A stretch of DNA of 64,000 nt from Streptomyces thermodiastaticus. GTDB taxonomy: Bacteria > Actinomycetota > Actinomycetes > Streptomycetales > Streptomycetaceae. The stretch's first letter is position 1, and each line of letters starts with the position of its first letter. Below the pieces are notes generated by a model, which was given only the letters and a program-made list of their open reading frames with translations, was not told the DNA's origin and ran no database searches. Below are positions 1-10,940 of this stretch, piece after piece. Where the stretch lies: assembly GCF_014656135.1 (NCBI RefSeq), contig NZ_BNBV01000004.1:266459-330458 (forward strand), written 5' to 3'. The translations under genes were made by a program, and so were the position numbers.

Positions 1-98
1 AGCTCGTCGGTGAGTCCCTCGAGGACCACGCCCGGCAGAGCCGCGTGATCGACCGCTTCCTCGACGAGCTCGAGGAGAAGGCCGAGGCCGCGCGATGA
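1..98 (+). CDS. atpF: F1Fo ATP synthase subunit b, C-terminal end (partial)
   Basis: Only the last 31 codons are inside the window. They read as a charged amphipathic helix ending in [11 protein letters not shown], which is what the peripheral-stalk b subunit looks like at its C-terminus, where it contacts the delta subunit and F1. The TGA stop (96-98) overlaps the ATG of atpH by the ATGA arrangement, so the two genes are translationally coupled. Identity rests mainly on its position directly in front of atpH in the atp operon. The 5' part lies to the left of the window. Confidence 0.9.
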   Translation, partial: LVGESLEDHARQSRVIDRFLDELEEKAEAAR

Positions 99-910
99 AC
101 GGAGCGAGCCGTGAGGCTCTGACCGCCGCACGTGAGCGTCTCGACGCCCTGACGGACTCCACGTCCGCCTCCGCCGCGCGGCTCGCCGACGAACTGGCGG
201 CCGTCACGGCGCTGCTCCACCGCGAGGTCGGCCTGCGTCGGGTCCTCACCGACCCGGCGCAGCCCGGTGAGGCCAAGGCCACGCTGGTCCAGCGCCTGCT
301 GGGCGACCGGGTCGGCGGGCAGACCGTGGACCTGGTGTCGGGCATGGTGCGCGCGCGGTGGTCGCAGCCTCGGGACCTGGTGGACGCCCTGGAGGAGCTG
401 GCGAACCTCGCCGACCTCACCTCGGCCGAGCGCTCCGGCACGCTCGACAGCGTGGAGGACGAGCTGTTCCGCTTCGGGCGGATCGTCTCCTCCAGCACCG
501 AGCTGCGCGCGGCGCTGACCGACCGGGCCGCGAGCGCGTCGGCCAAGACCGAGCTGCTGCGCCGGCTGCTCGGCGGACGGGTCGACCCGGTCACGGAGCG
601 TCTGGTCACGCGCCTGGTGACGGCACCGCGCGGACGTAGCCTGGAGGCGGGACTTGAGTCCCTGTCCAAGCTCGCCGCCGAGCGCCGCAACCGCATGGTC
701 GCCGTCGTCACCTCGGCGGTCCCGCTGAGCGACACGCAGAAGCGGCGCCTGGGCGCCGCCCTCGCCAAGCTCTACGGGCGCGAGATGCACCTGAATCTCG
801 ACGTGGACCCCGAGCTGATCGGCGGGATCCGGGTGCAGGTCGGTGACGAGATCATCAACGGCTCGCTCGCGGACCGGCTCGAGGACGCGGCCCGCCGCCT
901 GGCGAGCTGA
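95..910 (+). CDS. atpH: F1Fo ATP synthase subunit delta
   Basis: This 271-residue protein is the OSCP/delta subunit that ties the peripheral stalk to the top of F1. It is longer than the roughly 180 residues of the E. coli protein, as is usual in streptomycetes. It is mostly helical, and its C-terminal part (near residues 200-260) has the conserved delta feature in which a beta-rich end contains [20 protein letters not shown]. The start is fixed by the ATGA overlap with atpF. A gap of about 140 bases follows before atpA, unusually long inside this operon. Confidence 0.96.
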   Translation: MNGASREALTAARERLDALTDSTSASAARLADELAAVTALLHREVGLRRVLTDPAQPGEAKATLVQRLLGDRVGGQTVDLVSGMVRARWSQPRDLVDALEELANLADLTSAERSGTLDSVEDELFRFGRIVSSSTELRAALTDRAASASAKTELLRRLLGGRVDPVTERLVTRLVTAPRGRSLEAGLESLSKLAAERRNRMVAVVTSAVPLSDTQKRRLGAALAKLYGREMHLNLDVDPELIGGIRVQVGDEIINGSLADRLEDAARRLAS

Positions 911-938
911 GCAGCAACTCAACAGCACGACGTACACG

Positions 939-957
939 ACGGCCCTGGTTGGGCCGT
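939..957 (+). other. Stem-loop in the atpH-atpA gap
   Basis: ACGGCCC and GGGCCGT are exact 7-base arms around the loop TGGTT. It lies in the 140-base gap between atpH and atpA, the only long gap among these atp genes before atpD-atpC. There is no U-run, so it is more likely an RNA processing or stability element than a terminator. The gap also holds a weaker CCCGA/TCGGG pair near 1007-1024, just ahead of the atpA ribosome-binding site. Confidence 0.4.
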
Positions 958-1050
958 GCAGAGGATTCACCTCTTAGCGGGGGAGTCCCCGACTCGTGGC
1001 ATACCCCCCGAGTGAAACTTCGGGCCCAACAAGGAGAGCAGGGAACCCAG

Positions 1051-2640
1051 ATGGCGGAGCTCACGATCCGGCCGGATGAGATCCGGGACGCGCTGGAGGA
1101 CTTCGTCCAGTCGTACAAGCCGGACGCGGCCTCGCGCGAGGAAGTCGGCACGGTCACCCTTGCCGGCGACGGCATTGCGAAGGTCGAGGGTCTGCCCTCG
1201 GCCATGGCCAACGAGCTGCTGAAGTTCGAGGACGGCACCCTCGGCCTCGCCCTCAACCTCGAGGAGCGCGAGATCGGTGCCATCGTCCTCGGCGAGTTCA
1301 GCGGCATCGAGGAGGGCCAGTCGGTCACCCGCACCGGCGAGGTCCTGTCCGTCGCCGTCGGCGAGGGCTACCTCGGCCGTGTGGTCGACCCGCTCGGCAA
1401 CCCGATCGACGGCCTCGGCGAGATCGAGACCGAGGGCCGCCGCGCCCTCGAGCTGCAGGCCCCCACGGTCATGCAGCGCAAGTCGGTGCACGAGCCGATG
1501 GAGACGGGCTACAAGGCCGTCGACGCCATGACCCCGATCGGCCGCGGCCAGCGCCAGCTGATCATCGGCGACCGCCAGACCGGCAAGACCGCCCTGGCCG
1601 TCGACACGATCATCAACCAGCGCGACAACTGGCGCTCGGGCGACCCGAAGAAGCAGGTGCGCTGCATCTACGTCGCCATCGGCCAGAAGGGTTCCACCAT
1701 CGCGTCGGTGCGCCGCGCGCTGGAGGAGAACGGCGCGCTGGAGTACACCACCATCGTCGCCGCCCCGGCCTCCGACCCGGCCGGCTTCAAGTACCTCGCC
1801 CCGTACACCGGCTCGGCCATCGGCCAGCACTGGATGTACCAGGGCAAGCACGTCCTGATCGTCTTCGACGACCTGTCGAAGCAGGCCGACGCCTACCGTG
1901 CCGTCTCCCTGCTGCTGCGCCGTCCGCCGGGGCGCGAGGCCTACCCGGGTGACGTCTTCTACCTGCACTCCCGGCTGCTGGAGCGCTGCGCCAAGCTCTC
2001 CGACGACATGGGTGCCGGTTCGATGACGGGTCTGCCGATCGTCGAGACCAAGGCCAACGACGTCTCGGCGTTCATCCCGACCAACGTCATCTCCATCACC
2101 GACGGCCAGTGCTTCCTGGAGTCGGACCTGTTCAACGCCGGTCAGCGGCCCGCGCTGAACGTCGGTATCTCCGTCTCCCGCGTCGGTGGCTCCGCCCAGC
2201 ACAAGGCCATGAAGCAGGTCTCCGGCCGTCTGCGCGTGGACCTCGCCCAGTTCCGTGAGCTGGAGGCGTTCGCCGCCTTCGGTTCCGACCTGGACGCCGC
2301 GTCCAAGGCCCAGCTGGAGCGCGGTCAGCGCATGGTCGAGCTGCTCAAGCAGGACCAGTACCAGCCGATGGCCACCGAGGACCAGGTCGTCTCCGTGTGG
2401 GCCGGCACCACCGGCAAGATGGACGACGTCCCGGTCGCCGACATCCGCCGCTTCGAGAAGGAGATGCTGGAGTACCTGCACCGCAAGGAGCAGGGCCTGA
2501 TGACCTCCATCAAGGAGGGCGGCAAGATGTCGGACGACACCCTCCAGGCCGTCGCGGACGCCATCGCGGAGTTCAAGAAGCAGTTCGAGACCTCGGACGG
2601 CAAGCTGCTCGGCGAGGACACCCCGGCCGCCGCCAAGTGA
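1051..2640 (+). CDS. atpA: F1Fo ATP synthase subunit alpha
   Basis: This 529-residue non-catalytic nucleotide-binding subunit of the F1 head has an N-terminal beta-barrel, then the P-loop GDRQTGKT at residues 173-180, then the C-terminal helical bundle. The alpha-specific sequence [14 protein letters not shown] is present. The ATG at 1051 is chosen because AAGGAG sits about 11 bases upstream and the product starts with the usual [11 protein letters not shown]. The reading frame stays open to 949, but that extension has no ribosome-binding site and no family resemblance. It is followed after 21 bases by atpG. Confidence 0.98.
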   Translation: MAELTIRPDEIRDALEDFVQSYKPDAASREEVGTVTLAGDGIAKVEGLPSAMANELLKFEDGTLGLALNLEEREIGAIVLGEFSGIEEGQSVTRTGEVLSVAVGEGYLGRVVDPLGNPIDGLGEIETEGRRALELQAPTVMQRKSVHEPMETGYKAVDAMTPIGRGQRQLIIGDRQTGKTALAVDTIINQRDNWRSGDPKKQVRCIYVAIGQKGSTIASVRRALEENGALEYTTIVAAPASDPAGFKYLAPYTGSAIGQHWMYQGKHVLIVFDDLSKQADAYRAVSLLLRRPPGREAYPGDVFYLHSRLLERCAKLSDDMGAGSMTGLPIVETKANDVSAFIPTNVISITDGQCFLESDLFNAGQRPALNVGISVSRVGGSAQHKAMKQVSGRLRVDLAQFRELEAFAAFGSDLDAASKAQLERGQRMVELLKQDQYQPMATEDQVVSVWAGTTGKMDDVPVADIRRFEKEMLEYLHRKEQGLMTSIKEGGKMSDDTLQAVADAIAEFKKQFETSDGKLLGEDTPAAAK

Positions 2641-2661
2641 CGTAAGGAAAGGACCTGACTC

Positions 2662-3579
2662 ATGGGAGCCCAGCTCCGGGTCTACAAGCGTCGCATCCGA
2701 TCCGTCACCGCGACCAAGAAGATCACCAAGGCGATGGAGATGATCGCCGCCTCGCGCGTCGTCAAGGCGCAGCGCAAGGTGGCGGCCTCCACGCCGTACG
2801 CGCAGGAACTGACCCGCGCGGTCACGGCGGTCGGCACCGGGTCGAACACCAAGCACCCGCTGACGACGGAGGCGGAGAACCCGACCCGCGCCGCCGTCCT
2901 GCTGCTCACCAGCGACCGCGGTCTGGCCGGTGCGTTCAACGCCAACGCCATCAAGGCGGCGGAACAGCTGACCGAGCGCCTGGAGCGCGAGGGCCGGCAG
3001 GTCGACACCTACATCGTCGGCCGACGCGGTGTGGCCCACTACAACTTCCGCGACCGCACGATCACCGAGTCGTGGACGGGCTTCACCGACGAGCCGTCGT
3101 ACGCGGACGCCAAGAAGGTGGCGGCCCCGCTGATCGAGGCCATCGAGAAGGACACCGCGAACGGCGGTGTGGACGAACTGCACATCGTCTACACCGAGTT
3201 CGTCTCGATGATGACGCAGACGGCGGTGGAGTCCCAGCTGCTGCCGGTGCGCCTCGACGAGGTGGCGGAGCAGACGCAGACGAAGGGCGAGATCCTTCCG
3301 CTGTACGACTTCGAGCCGTCGGCGGAGGAGGTCCTGGACGCTCTGCTGCCGCGCTACGTGGAGAGCCGTATCTACAACGCGCTGCTCCAGTCGGCCGCCT
3401 CCAAGCACGCCGCCACGCGGCGTGCGATGAAGTCGGCGACGGACAACGCCGGTGAGCTGATCGAGACGCTCACCCGGCTTGCCAACCAGGCCCGCCAGGC
3501 CGAAATCACCCAGGAAATCAGCGAGATCGTCGGTGGCGCGAGCGCCCTGGCCGACGCGACCGCGGGGAGTGACTACTAA
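2662..3579 (+). CDS. atpG: F1Fo ATP synthase subunit gamma
   Basis: This 305-residue central rotor shaft couples proton flow through Fo to conformational change in the beta subunits. The N-terminal coiled coil begins [20 protein letters not shown] and the C-terminal helix ends with the conserved [14 protein letters not shown] segment. An AAGGAAAGGA ribosome-binding site lies 5' of the ATG. The TAA stop is followed directly by the ATG of atpD with no spacer, so the two genes are probably translationally coupled. Confidence 0.98.
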   Translation: MGAQLRVYKRRIRSVTATKKITKAMEMIAASRVVKAQRKVAASTPYAQELTRAVTAVGTGSNTKHPLTTEAENPTRAAVLLLTSDRGLAGAFNANAIKAAEQLTERLEREGRQVDTYIVGRRGVAHYNFRDRTITESWTGFTDEPSYADAKKVAAPLIEAIEKDTANGGVDELHIVYTEFVSMMTQTAVESQLLPVRLDEVAEQTQTKGEILPLYDFEPSAEEVLDALLPRYVESRIYNALLQSAASKHAATRRAMKSATDNAGELIETLTRLANQARQAEITQEISEIVGGASALADATAGSDY

Positions 3580-5016
<1,437 letters not shown>

Positions 5017-5038
5017 ACTCGGTGACCCGAGTCCGGCC

Positions 5039-5065
5039 GAGGGGGCGGGAGCGTCCCGCCCCCTC
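5039..5065 (+). terminator. Perfect inverted repeat between atpD and atpC
   Basis: GAGGGGGCGGGA (5039-5050) and its exact complement (5054-5065) form a 12-bp GC stem with a 3-base loop. There is no U-run after it. Because atpC still belongs to the operon, it is more likely a partial terminator or an RNA-stability element than an end of transcription. Confidence 0.55.
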
Positions 5066-5132
5066 ACTCACGCCCCTTAGTATTGACCCCAACACCCGGC
5101 ACCCTGCCGGGTGGTGATCCGAGGAGCCACCC

Positions 5133-5510
5133 TTGGCTGCTGAGCTGCACGTCGAGCTGGTCGCCGCCGACCGCCAGGTCTGGTCCGGTGAGGCCACCCT
5201 GGTCGTCGCGCGCACCACGTCCGGCGACATCGGCGTCATGCCCGGTCACCAGCCGCTGCTCGGTGTGCTGGAGTCGGGCCCGGTGACCATCCGTACGAGT
5301 GACGGTGAGACGGTCGTCGCCGCGGTGCACGGCGGTTTCATCTCGTTCGCGGACAACAAACTGTCGCTGCTCGCGGAGATCGCCGAGCTGGCGGACGAGA
5401 TCGACGTCCAGCGCACGGAGCGGGAGCTGGAACGCGCGAAGGCGGAAGGCGACGCCCATGCCGAGCGGCGAGCGGACGTACGACTGCGTGCGGCTTCGGC
5501 GGCGCGCTGA
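5133..5510 (+). CDS. atpC: F1Fo ATP synthase subunit epsilon
   Basis: This 125-residue subunit of the central stalk regulates ATP hydrolysis. The N-terminal beta-sandwich (about residues 1-85) carries the typical GDIGVMPGHQPLLGVLESG, followed by a short two-helix C-terminus rich in E, R and A. The start is TTG at 5133, supported by GAGGAG seven bases upstream and by the fit to the family N-terminus; no ATG is suitably placed. It is the last gene of the atp operon and is followed by a very strong hairpin. Confidence 0.95.
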   Translation: MAAELHVELVAADRQVWSGEATLVVARTTSGDIGVMPGHQPLLGVLESGPVTIRTSDGETVVAAVHGGFISFADNKLSLLAEIAELADEIDVQRTERELERAKAEGDAHAERRADVRLRAASAAR

Positions 5511-5536
5511 ACGAAGCTCGCGATCTGATGACACCA

Positions 5537-5584
5537 CTCAGCCGCGGCCGGTACCGGAGAACTCCGGTACCGGCCGCGGCTGAG
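5537..5584 (+). terminator. Terminator of the atp operon
   Basis: The 23-base arm 5537-5559 (beginning CTCAGCCGCGG) pairs exactly with 5562-5584 around a 2-base loop. A run of six T begins 13 bases later. It lies 27 bases after atpC and is the strongest hairpin in this part of the window. Confidence 0.85.
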
Positions 5585-5640
5585 GTGGATGTAGGTGTTT
5601 TTTCCGTTCCATTACCTAGGAGACGAGGAGGTCGGTGCCG

Positions 5641-6087
5641 ATGGTCCTCGCTCTGAGTGTGTGCGCGATCGTGGTCGCGCTCGTGGTGGTGGGACTGTTC
5701 GTCTTCGGGCTGCGCCGCCGGCTGCTCCAGCGCTCGGGCGGCACCTTCGACTGCAGCCTGCGCTGGGGGGTGGCCGAGGAGCCCGACACCAGCGGCAAGG
5801 GCTGGAGCTACGGGGTCGCCCGCTACAACGGCGACCGGGTGGAGTGGTTCCGGGTCTTCTCCTACGCCCCGCGTCCGCGGCGCCTGCTGGAACGCGCCTG
5901 CATCGAGGTGGCGGGCCGCCGGCTGCCCGAGGGCGAGGAGGAACTGGCGCTGCTGTCGGACGCGGTGATCCTCACCTGCCTGCACCAGGACGTCCGGGTG
6001 GAACTGGCCATGAGCGAGGACGCCCTCACCGGCTTCCTCGCCTGGCTGGAGGCCGCCCCGCCGGGACAGAGGGTGAACGTCGCGTAG
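5641..6087 (+). CDS. DUF2550 family membrane protein
   Basis: This 148-residue protein has one N-terminal membrane helix (about residues 2-22, VLALSVCAIVVALVVVGLFV), a basic cytoplasmic flank (RRRLLQR) and a soluble domain. I recognise the GGTFDCSLRW opening of the DUF2550 domain, which sits directly after atpC in many actinomycetes. Its function is not known. The ATG at 5641 is preferred over the GTG at 5635 because GGAGG (5627-5631) leaves only three bases to the GTG. It is separated from atpC by the operon terminator, so it is probably transcribed separately. Confidence 0.85.
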   Translation: MVLALSVCAIVVALVVVGLFVFGLRRRLLQRSGGTFDCSLRWGVAEEPDTSGKGWSYGVARYNGDRVEWFRVFSYAPRPRRLLERACIEVAGRRLPEGEEELALLSDAVILTCLHQDVRVELAMSEDALTGFLAWLEAAPPGQRVNVA

Positions 6088-6169
6088 AGCGACGTGGAGC
6101 GAGTCAGCGACGTAGAGCGGCGTTCCGAGCCCCGCCCGGCCCCGTCCCGCAGGCCGGCAGACGCACGAA

Positions 6170-6202
6170 GAAGCTCCCCCGGATGCGGTCCGGGGGAGCT
6201 TC
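6170..6202. terminator. Bidirectional terminator
   Basis: GAAGCTCCCCCGGA (6170-6183) pairs exactly with 6189-6202 around a 5-base loop. It lies between the converging DUF2550 and chitinase genes and can serve both strands. Confidence 0.8.
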
Positions 6203-6226
6203 CTCATGTCGTGCGGGATGCTGCGC

Positions 6227-7474
<1,248 letters not shown>

Positions 7475-7536
7475 GAAGCGCCTCCTCTGTGTGCGGGGGA
7501 TGTCAGGGGCATGACGGTCTGCACGCCCTTCGCGCG

Positions 7537-7578
7537 AATATAGAAAGGTCTGGACCACTGGTCAATGGGTCTGGACCA
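7537..7578 (-). promoter_or_regulatory. Chitinase promoter with two DasR-like direct repeats
   Basis: On the minus strand a -35 TTGACC (7565-7560), a 17-base spacer and a -10 TATATT (7542-7537) stand upstream of the chitinase start. Two 12-base repeats of the form TGGTCCAGACCY (complements of 7546-7557 and 7567-7578), 21 bp apart, overlap the spacer and the -35 flank. These are the classic chitinase-promoter repeats and match the DasR responsive-element core TGGTCTAGACCA with few differences. Confidence 0.8.
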
Positions 7579-7796
7579 ATAGCACCGTCAGAGCCTCAAC
7601 TCCCGGAGGCCCAGCGGTGTTTTGCGCCCTGCTGACCATCTCTTGACCGTCCCCCGGCGGGTCCCTCCGCGTTCTTCGAGCAGGGGCGGGCGGCATGGAA
7701 GGACGTCGTCGGACCGGGTGCCGGCATCGCGGACAGGCCGCACCGTCACTCCCGCACGCTGCTTCGAGCAGGGGAACCCTCGGAGCGCGCACCGGA
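7579..7796. other. Intergenic stretch upstream of the chitinase promoter
   Basis: The 360-base gap between the chitinase and the adenosyltransferase holds the chitinase promoter on the left and a terminator hairpin on the right. In between I see only a 13-base direct repeat (CTTCGAGCAGGGG at 7674-7686 and 7762-7774) and no convincing gene. Confidence 0.5.
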
Positions 7797-7828
7797 CGCC
7801 GTCCGGCCCGCCCCTCAGGCGGACGGCG
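7797..7828 (-). terminator. Terminator after the cobalamin adenosyltransferase gene
   Basis: CGCCGTCCG (7797-7805) pairs exactly with CGGACGGCG (7820-7828) around a 14-base loop, six bases beyond the stop of the gene ending at 7835. Confidence 0.6.
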
Positions 7829-7834
7829 CGGCTT

Positions 7835-8419
7835 TCAGATTCCGGTCCCGCGTTCCCCGCCCGGCACCCACAGCACGTCGCCGGTCTCCTTGTTCGCCGT
7901 GCGCGCCAGGATGAACAACAGGTCGGACAGGCGGTTGAGGTAGGTCGCGGTGAGCGGGTTCATCGTCTCGCCGTGCACCTCCAGAGCCGCCCAGGTGGAG
8001 CGCTCGGCCCGGCGGACGACCGTGCAGGCCTGGTGCAGCAGGGCCGCGCCGGGCGTGCCGCCGGGGAGAATGAACGAGCGCAGCTTGTCCAGCTCGGCGT
8101 TGAAGCGGTCGCAGTCCGCCTCCAGCCGGTCGATGTAGGACTGCTCGATGCGCAGCGGCGGGTACTTCGGGTTCTCCACCACCGGGGTGGACAGGTCCGC
8201 GCCTACGTCGAACAGGTCGTTCTGCACGCGGGAGAGCACGGTGACGATCTCCTCGCCGAGGCCGCCCAGCGCGATCGCCGTGCCGATCACCGCGTTCGCC
8301 TCGTTGGCGTCGGCGTAGGCCGCGATGCGCAGGTCGGTCTTGGCGACCCGGCTCATGTCCCCGAGGCTGGTGGTGCCCTGGTCGCCGGTCCTGGTGTAGA
8401 TGCGTGTCAGATTGACCAT
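7835..8419 (-). CDS. Cob(I)alamin adenosyltransferase, PduO type
   Basis: This 194-residue enzyme transfers the adenosyl group of ATP to cob(I)alamin, giving adenosylcobalamin. The ATP-binding N-terminus VNLTRIYTRTGDQGTTSL is diagnostic, and the C-terminal NRLSDLLFILAR helix carries the conserved Asn/Arg/Asp set. The ATG at 8419 is used because the family begins with MVNLTRIYT; the upstream in-frame ATG adds 13 unrelated residues. Its product would be the cofactor of the B12-dependent mutase encoded at 35831-37531. It may be co-transcribed with the ABC genes upstream, since only 13 bases separate them. Confidence 0.93.
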   Translation of the reverse strand: MVNLTRIYTRTGDQGTTSLGDMSRVAKTDLRIAAYADANEANAVIGTAIALGGLGEEIVTVLSRVQNDLFDVGADLSTPVVENPKYPPLRIEQSYIDRLEADCDRFNAELDKLRSFILPGGTPGAALLHQACTVVRRAERSTWAALEVHGETMNPLTATYLNRLSDLLFILARTANKETGDVLWVPGGERGTGI

Positions 8420-8432
8420 GTACTCAGCGTAG

Positions 8433-9182
8433 TCATGCCCCGGCCCGGCGGAAGACACGTGTGCCCACCGTCACCGCGAGCACCGCGAAGCCCACGGCCA
8501 CCAGGACGCCGCGCAGCATGTGTGGGCTGGTGTACGAGCCGGCGTAGGCGTCGCGCACCGCGTCCACCAGGTAGCGCAGCGGCACCACGTGCGAGAGCGC
8601 TTCGAGCCAGGCCGGTGCCAGGCTCATCGGAAGCATCAGGCCGGACAGCAGCATCGAGGGCATCGCCACCCCGTTCACCAGCGGGGCGAACTCCTGCGGG
8701 GTGGCGACCGTCAGCCCCAGCGCGTACGACAGCGAGGCCAGCGCGACGGCGAGCAGGGCGACGAAGCCGAAGCCGACGAGGATGCCGCCGAGCGGTGCGC
8801 GCAGCCCCATGGCCAGGGCCGCCAGCACCAGCAGCACCGCCTGGAACAGCAGGACCGTGGTGTCCCGCAGCACCCGGCCGAGCAGCAGCGCCAGCCGGCT
8901 GACCGGGGTCACCCGCATCCGCTCCACCACGCCCTGCGCCTTCTCCAGGATGATCGAGAAACCCGCGAACAGCGCTCCGAACAGGGCGAGTTGCAGCAGC
9001 AGTCCGGGCACCAGGACCTGCCAGGAGCTGCCCTGGCCGCCCAGCGGCAGCCCGGTGAGCAGCGGACCGAAGAAGAACAGATACAGCAGTGGCGTGAGGA
9101 CGCCGAAGAACAGGGCCACGCCCGAGCGCAGCGACTGGCGCAGACAGCGGCCGTAGACGAGAGCGGTGTCCTTGAACAGCAT
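8433..9182 (-). CDS. ABC-2 type exporter permease
   Basis: This 249-residue membrane protein has about six hydrophobic segments (for example LFFGVLTPLLYLFFFGPLL and the C-terminal GVLVAVGFAVLAVTVGTRVF). The gene lies 14 bases downstream of the ATPase gene 9197-9982, and the two products together form a DrrAB-type drug or lipid exporter. The cytoplasmic loop ERMRVTPVSRLALLLGR is typical of ABC2_membrane proteins. The substrate cannot be read from the sequence. The divergent TetR gene and its operator suggest ligand-induced expression. Confidence 0.9.
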   Translation of the reverse strand: MLFKDTALVYGRCLRQSLRSGVALFFGVLTPLLYLFFFGPLLTGLPLGGQGSSWQVLVPGLLLQLALFGALFAGFSIILEKAQGVVERMRVTPVSRLALLLGRVLRDTTVLLFQAVLLVLAALAMGLRAPLGGILVGFGFVALLAVALASLSYALGLTVATPQEFAPLVNGVAMPSMLLSGLMLPMSLAPAWLEALSHVVPLRYLVDAVRDAYAGSYTSPHMLRGVLVAVGFAVLAVTVGTRVFRRAGA

Positions 9183-9196
9183 CGGTCTCGGTCTCC

Positions 9197-9982
9197 CTAG
9201 ATGGCGACGGGGGCCGCGTCGGCCGGAGCGGGCCGGCGGCCGGTGATGGCGAGGAAGGCGTCCTGCAGCGAGGCGTCGGCCGAGCCGGCGTGCTCCCGCT
9301 TGAGCGCGCTCGGTGTGCCCTCGGCCACCACCACGCCGTGGTCGACCACGACCAGCCGGTCGGCGAGGGCGTCGGCCTCGTCCAGGTAGTGGGTGGTCAG
9401 GAAGACCGTGGTGCCGTGCTCGTCGCGCAGGCGGCGCACCAGGTCCCACAGGTCCGCCCGGCTGCCCGGGTCCAGGCCGGTCGTCGGCTCGTCCAGGAAC
9501 AGCACGCGAGGGCGGTGGGTGAGCGCCATCGCGATGTCCAGCCGGCGGCGCTGTCCGCCGGAGAGCGCCGCGGTCCTGCGGTCCAGCAGACCGTCCAGGC
9601 CGAGATCCTGTGCCAGCTCCCGGGCGCGCTCGACGGCCTCCGCCTTGGTGAGCCGGTACAGCCGGCCCTGGGTGACCAGTTCCTCCCGGACGGTGATCTG
9701 CCCGTCCACCCCGCCCGACTGCGCGACATAGCCGCACGCGCGGCGCACCCCGACCGGGTCGGTGACCAGGTGGCAGCCCGCGACGGTGGCGGTGCCGCCC
9801 GTCGGCGCCAGCAGGGTGGTGAGCATCCGCAGGGTGGTCGTCTTGCCGGCGCCGTTGGGGCCGAGGAAGCCGAGGATCTCGCCCTCGTGGACGGTGAGGT
9901 CGATGCCGCGCACCGCGTGCACGGGGCCGCGCTTGGTGCGGAACGTACGGGCCAGTCCGGCCGCGCTGATGACTGCTGCCAT
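9197..9982 (-). CDS. ABC transporter ATPase, DrrA type
   Basis: This 261-residue ATPase has Walker A GPNGAGKT (about residues 41-48), the signature LSGGQRRRLDIA, Walker B VLFLDEPTTGLDP and the H-loop TTHYLDEA, all intact. The tail after about residue 220 is short, as in DrrA-like exporters. The start at 9982 follows a weak GGAC ribosome-binding site; an in-frame GTG a few codons upstream is possible. It is divergent from the TetR gene at 10088, with a palindromic operator between them. Confidence 0.92.
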   Translation of the reverse strand: MAAVISAAGLARTFRTKRGPVHAVRGIDLTVHEGEILGFLGPNGAGKTTTLRMLTTLLAPTGGTATVAGCHLVTDPVGVRRACGYVAQSGGVDGQITVREELVTQGRLYRLTKAEAVERARELAQDLGLDGLLDRRTAALSGGQRRRLDIAMALTHRPRVLFLDEPTTGLDPGSRADLWDLVRRLRDEHGTTVFLTTHYLDEADALADRLVVVDHGVVVAEGTPSALKREHAGSADASLQDAFLAITGRRPAPADAAPVAI

Positions 9983-10020
9983 GCCGTCCACGAAAGCAGA
10001 GAGACTGAAACTCTGCAACC

Positions 10021-10038
10021 ACTCCAAAAATGTGGAGT
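10021..10038. promoter_or_regulatory. Palindromic operator between the ABC and TetR genes
   Basis: ACTCCA-AAAATG-TGGAGT is a perfect 6-bp inverted repeat centred in the divergent promoter region, 39 bases from the ATPase start and 50 from the TetR start. Its size and place fit a TetR dimer site controlling both directions. A second inverted repeat, TGCCCCCC/GGGGGGCA, surrounds the TetR start at 10066-10089. Confidence 0.6.
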
Positions 10039-10087
10039 CACCAAAGACGAGAGGCCGCCAAAGATGTGCCCCCCTACGATGGGGGGC

Positions 10088-10729
10088 ATGGCAGAGGGGC
10101 TCAGGGAGCGCAAGAAGCGCCAGACCAGGCAGCGCATCTCGGACATCGCCACCGGACTGTTCCTGGAGCGGGGCTTCGCGGCGGTGACGATGGCGGACGT
10201 GGCTCAGGCCGCCGACGTCTCGGTGAACACCGTCTACAACTACTTCCCGGCCAAGGAGGACCTCTTCTTCGACCGCTCCGCCGACCTCGTGGACCGGCTC
10301 TCCCGCTGGGTGCGCGGGCGCCGCACGGGGGAGTCCGCCACGCGGGCCGTGCTGCGCGAGCTGCGCGAGGAGGTCGAGGCGGTCTCGCCGCGGGTCGGCC
10401 TCATGGAGGGCTACAGCCGCTTCATGCGGGTCGTCCACGAGGCGCCGACGCTGCGGTCGAGGCTGTGGAGCCTGCAGCAGGAGGGCAAGACCAACCTGGA
10501 GGCCGCGCTGCGCGAGGAGACCGGCGCCGCGCCGGACGATCCGCTGCCGGGGCTGATCGCCGGCCAGATCTGCTGGATCGAGCAGACGGTCTTCGTCGCC
10601 ATCGGCCACGAGATGCTGAAGGGCCGCAACCCGGAGGAGGTGTCCCGGGACGTCCTGGCTCTCCTCGACGACATCGAGGACGTGTTGAGCGAGAAGGTCC
10701 TCAACTACGCCGTCCGAGGCGACGGCTGA
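10088..10729 (+). CDS. TetR family transcriptional regulator
   Basis: This 213-residue repressor has an N-terminal TetR helix-turn-helix (about residues 14-58: ISDIATGLFLERGFAAVTMADVAQAADVS in shortened view, then VNTVYNYFPAKEDLFF) and a ligand-binding helical C-terminal domain. It is transcribed away from the ABC exporter it probably represses. In-frame ATGs at 10064 and 10079 could be used instead. The 10088 start begins with the usual MAEGLRERKKRQT, but its nearby GGGGGG is unusually close for a ribosome-binding site. Confidence 0.88.
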   Translation: MAEGLRERKKRQTRQRISDIATGLFLERGFAAVTMADVAQAADVSVNTVYNYFPAKEDLFFDRSADLVDRLSRWVRGRRTGESATRAVLRELREEVEAVSPRVGLMEGYSRFMRVVHEAPTLRSRLWSLQQEGKTNLEAALREETGAAPDDPLPGLIAGQICWIEQTVFVAIGHEMLKGRNPEEVSRDVLALLDDIEDVLSEKVLNYAVRGDG

Positions 10730-10940
10730 CACCTGAGGGTGTGATGTCCGTCAATTGAGACGTGACGCGCGTTACTTACCGGTCACACAGCCCCGAACGG
10801 GCGCTAGGGTCCGCCCAGGAGCCTTACGTCACCAGCGGGTGAGCGCTCCCGCGGACCGCCTCGCGCATACGGCGGAGCCGGTCCGCCGCAGCCGTTCACA
10901 GCGGATCACGCCCGCGCAGTCGTTCGAAGGGGAGTCGTCA

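Noticed and set aside
7674..7774. 13-bp direct repeat CTTCGAGCAGGGG upstream of the chitinase
   Set aside because: Only two copies 88 bp apart, no link to a promoter element; likely chance in GC-rich DNA.
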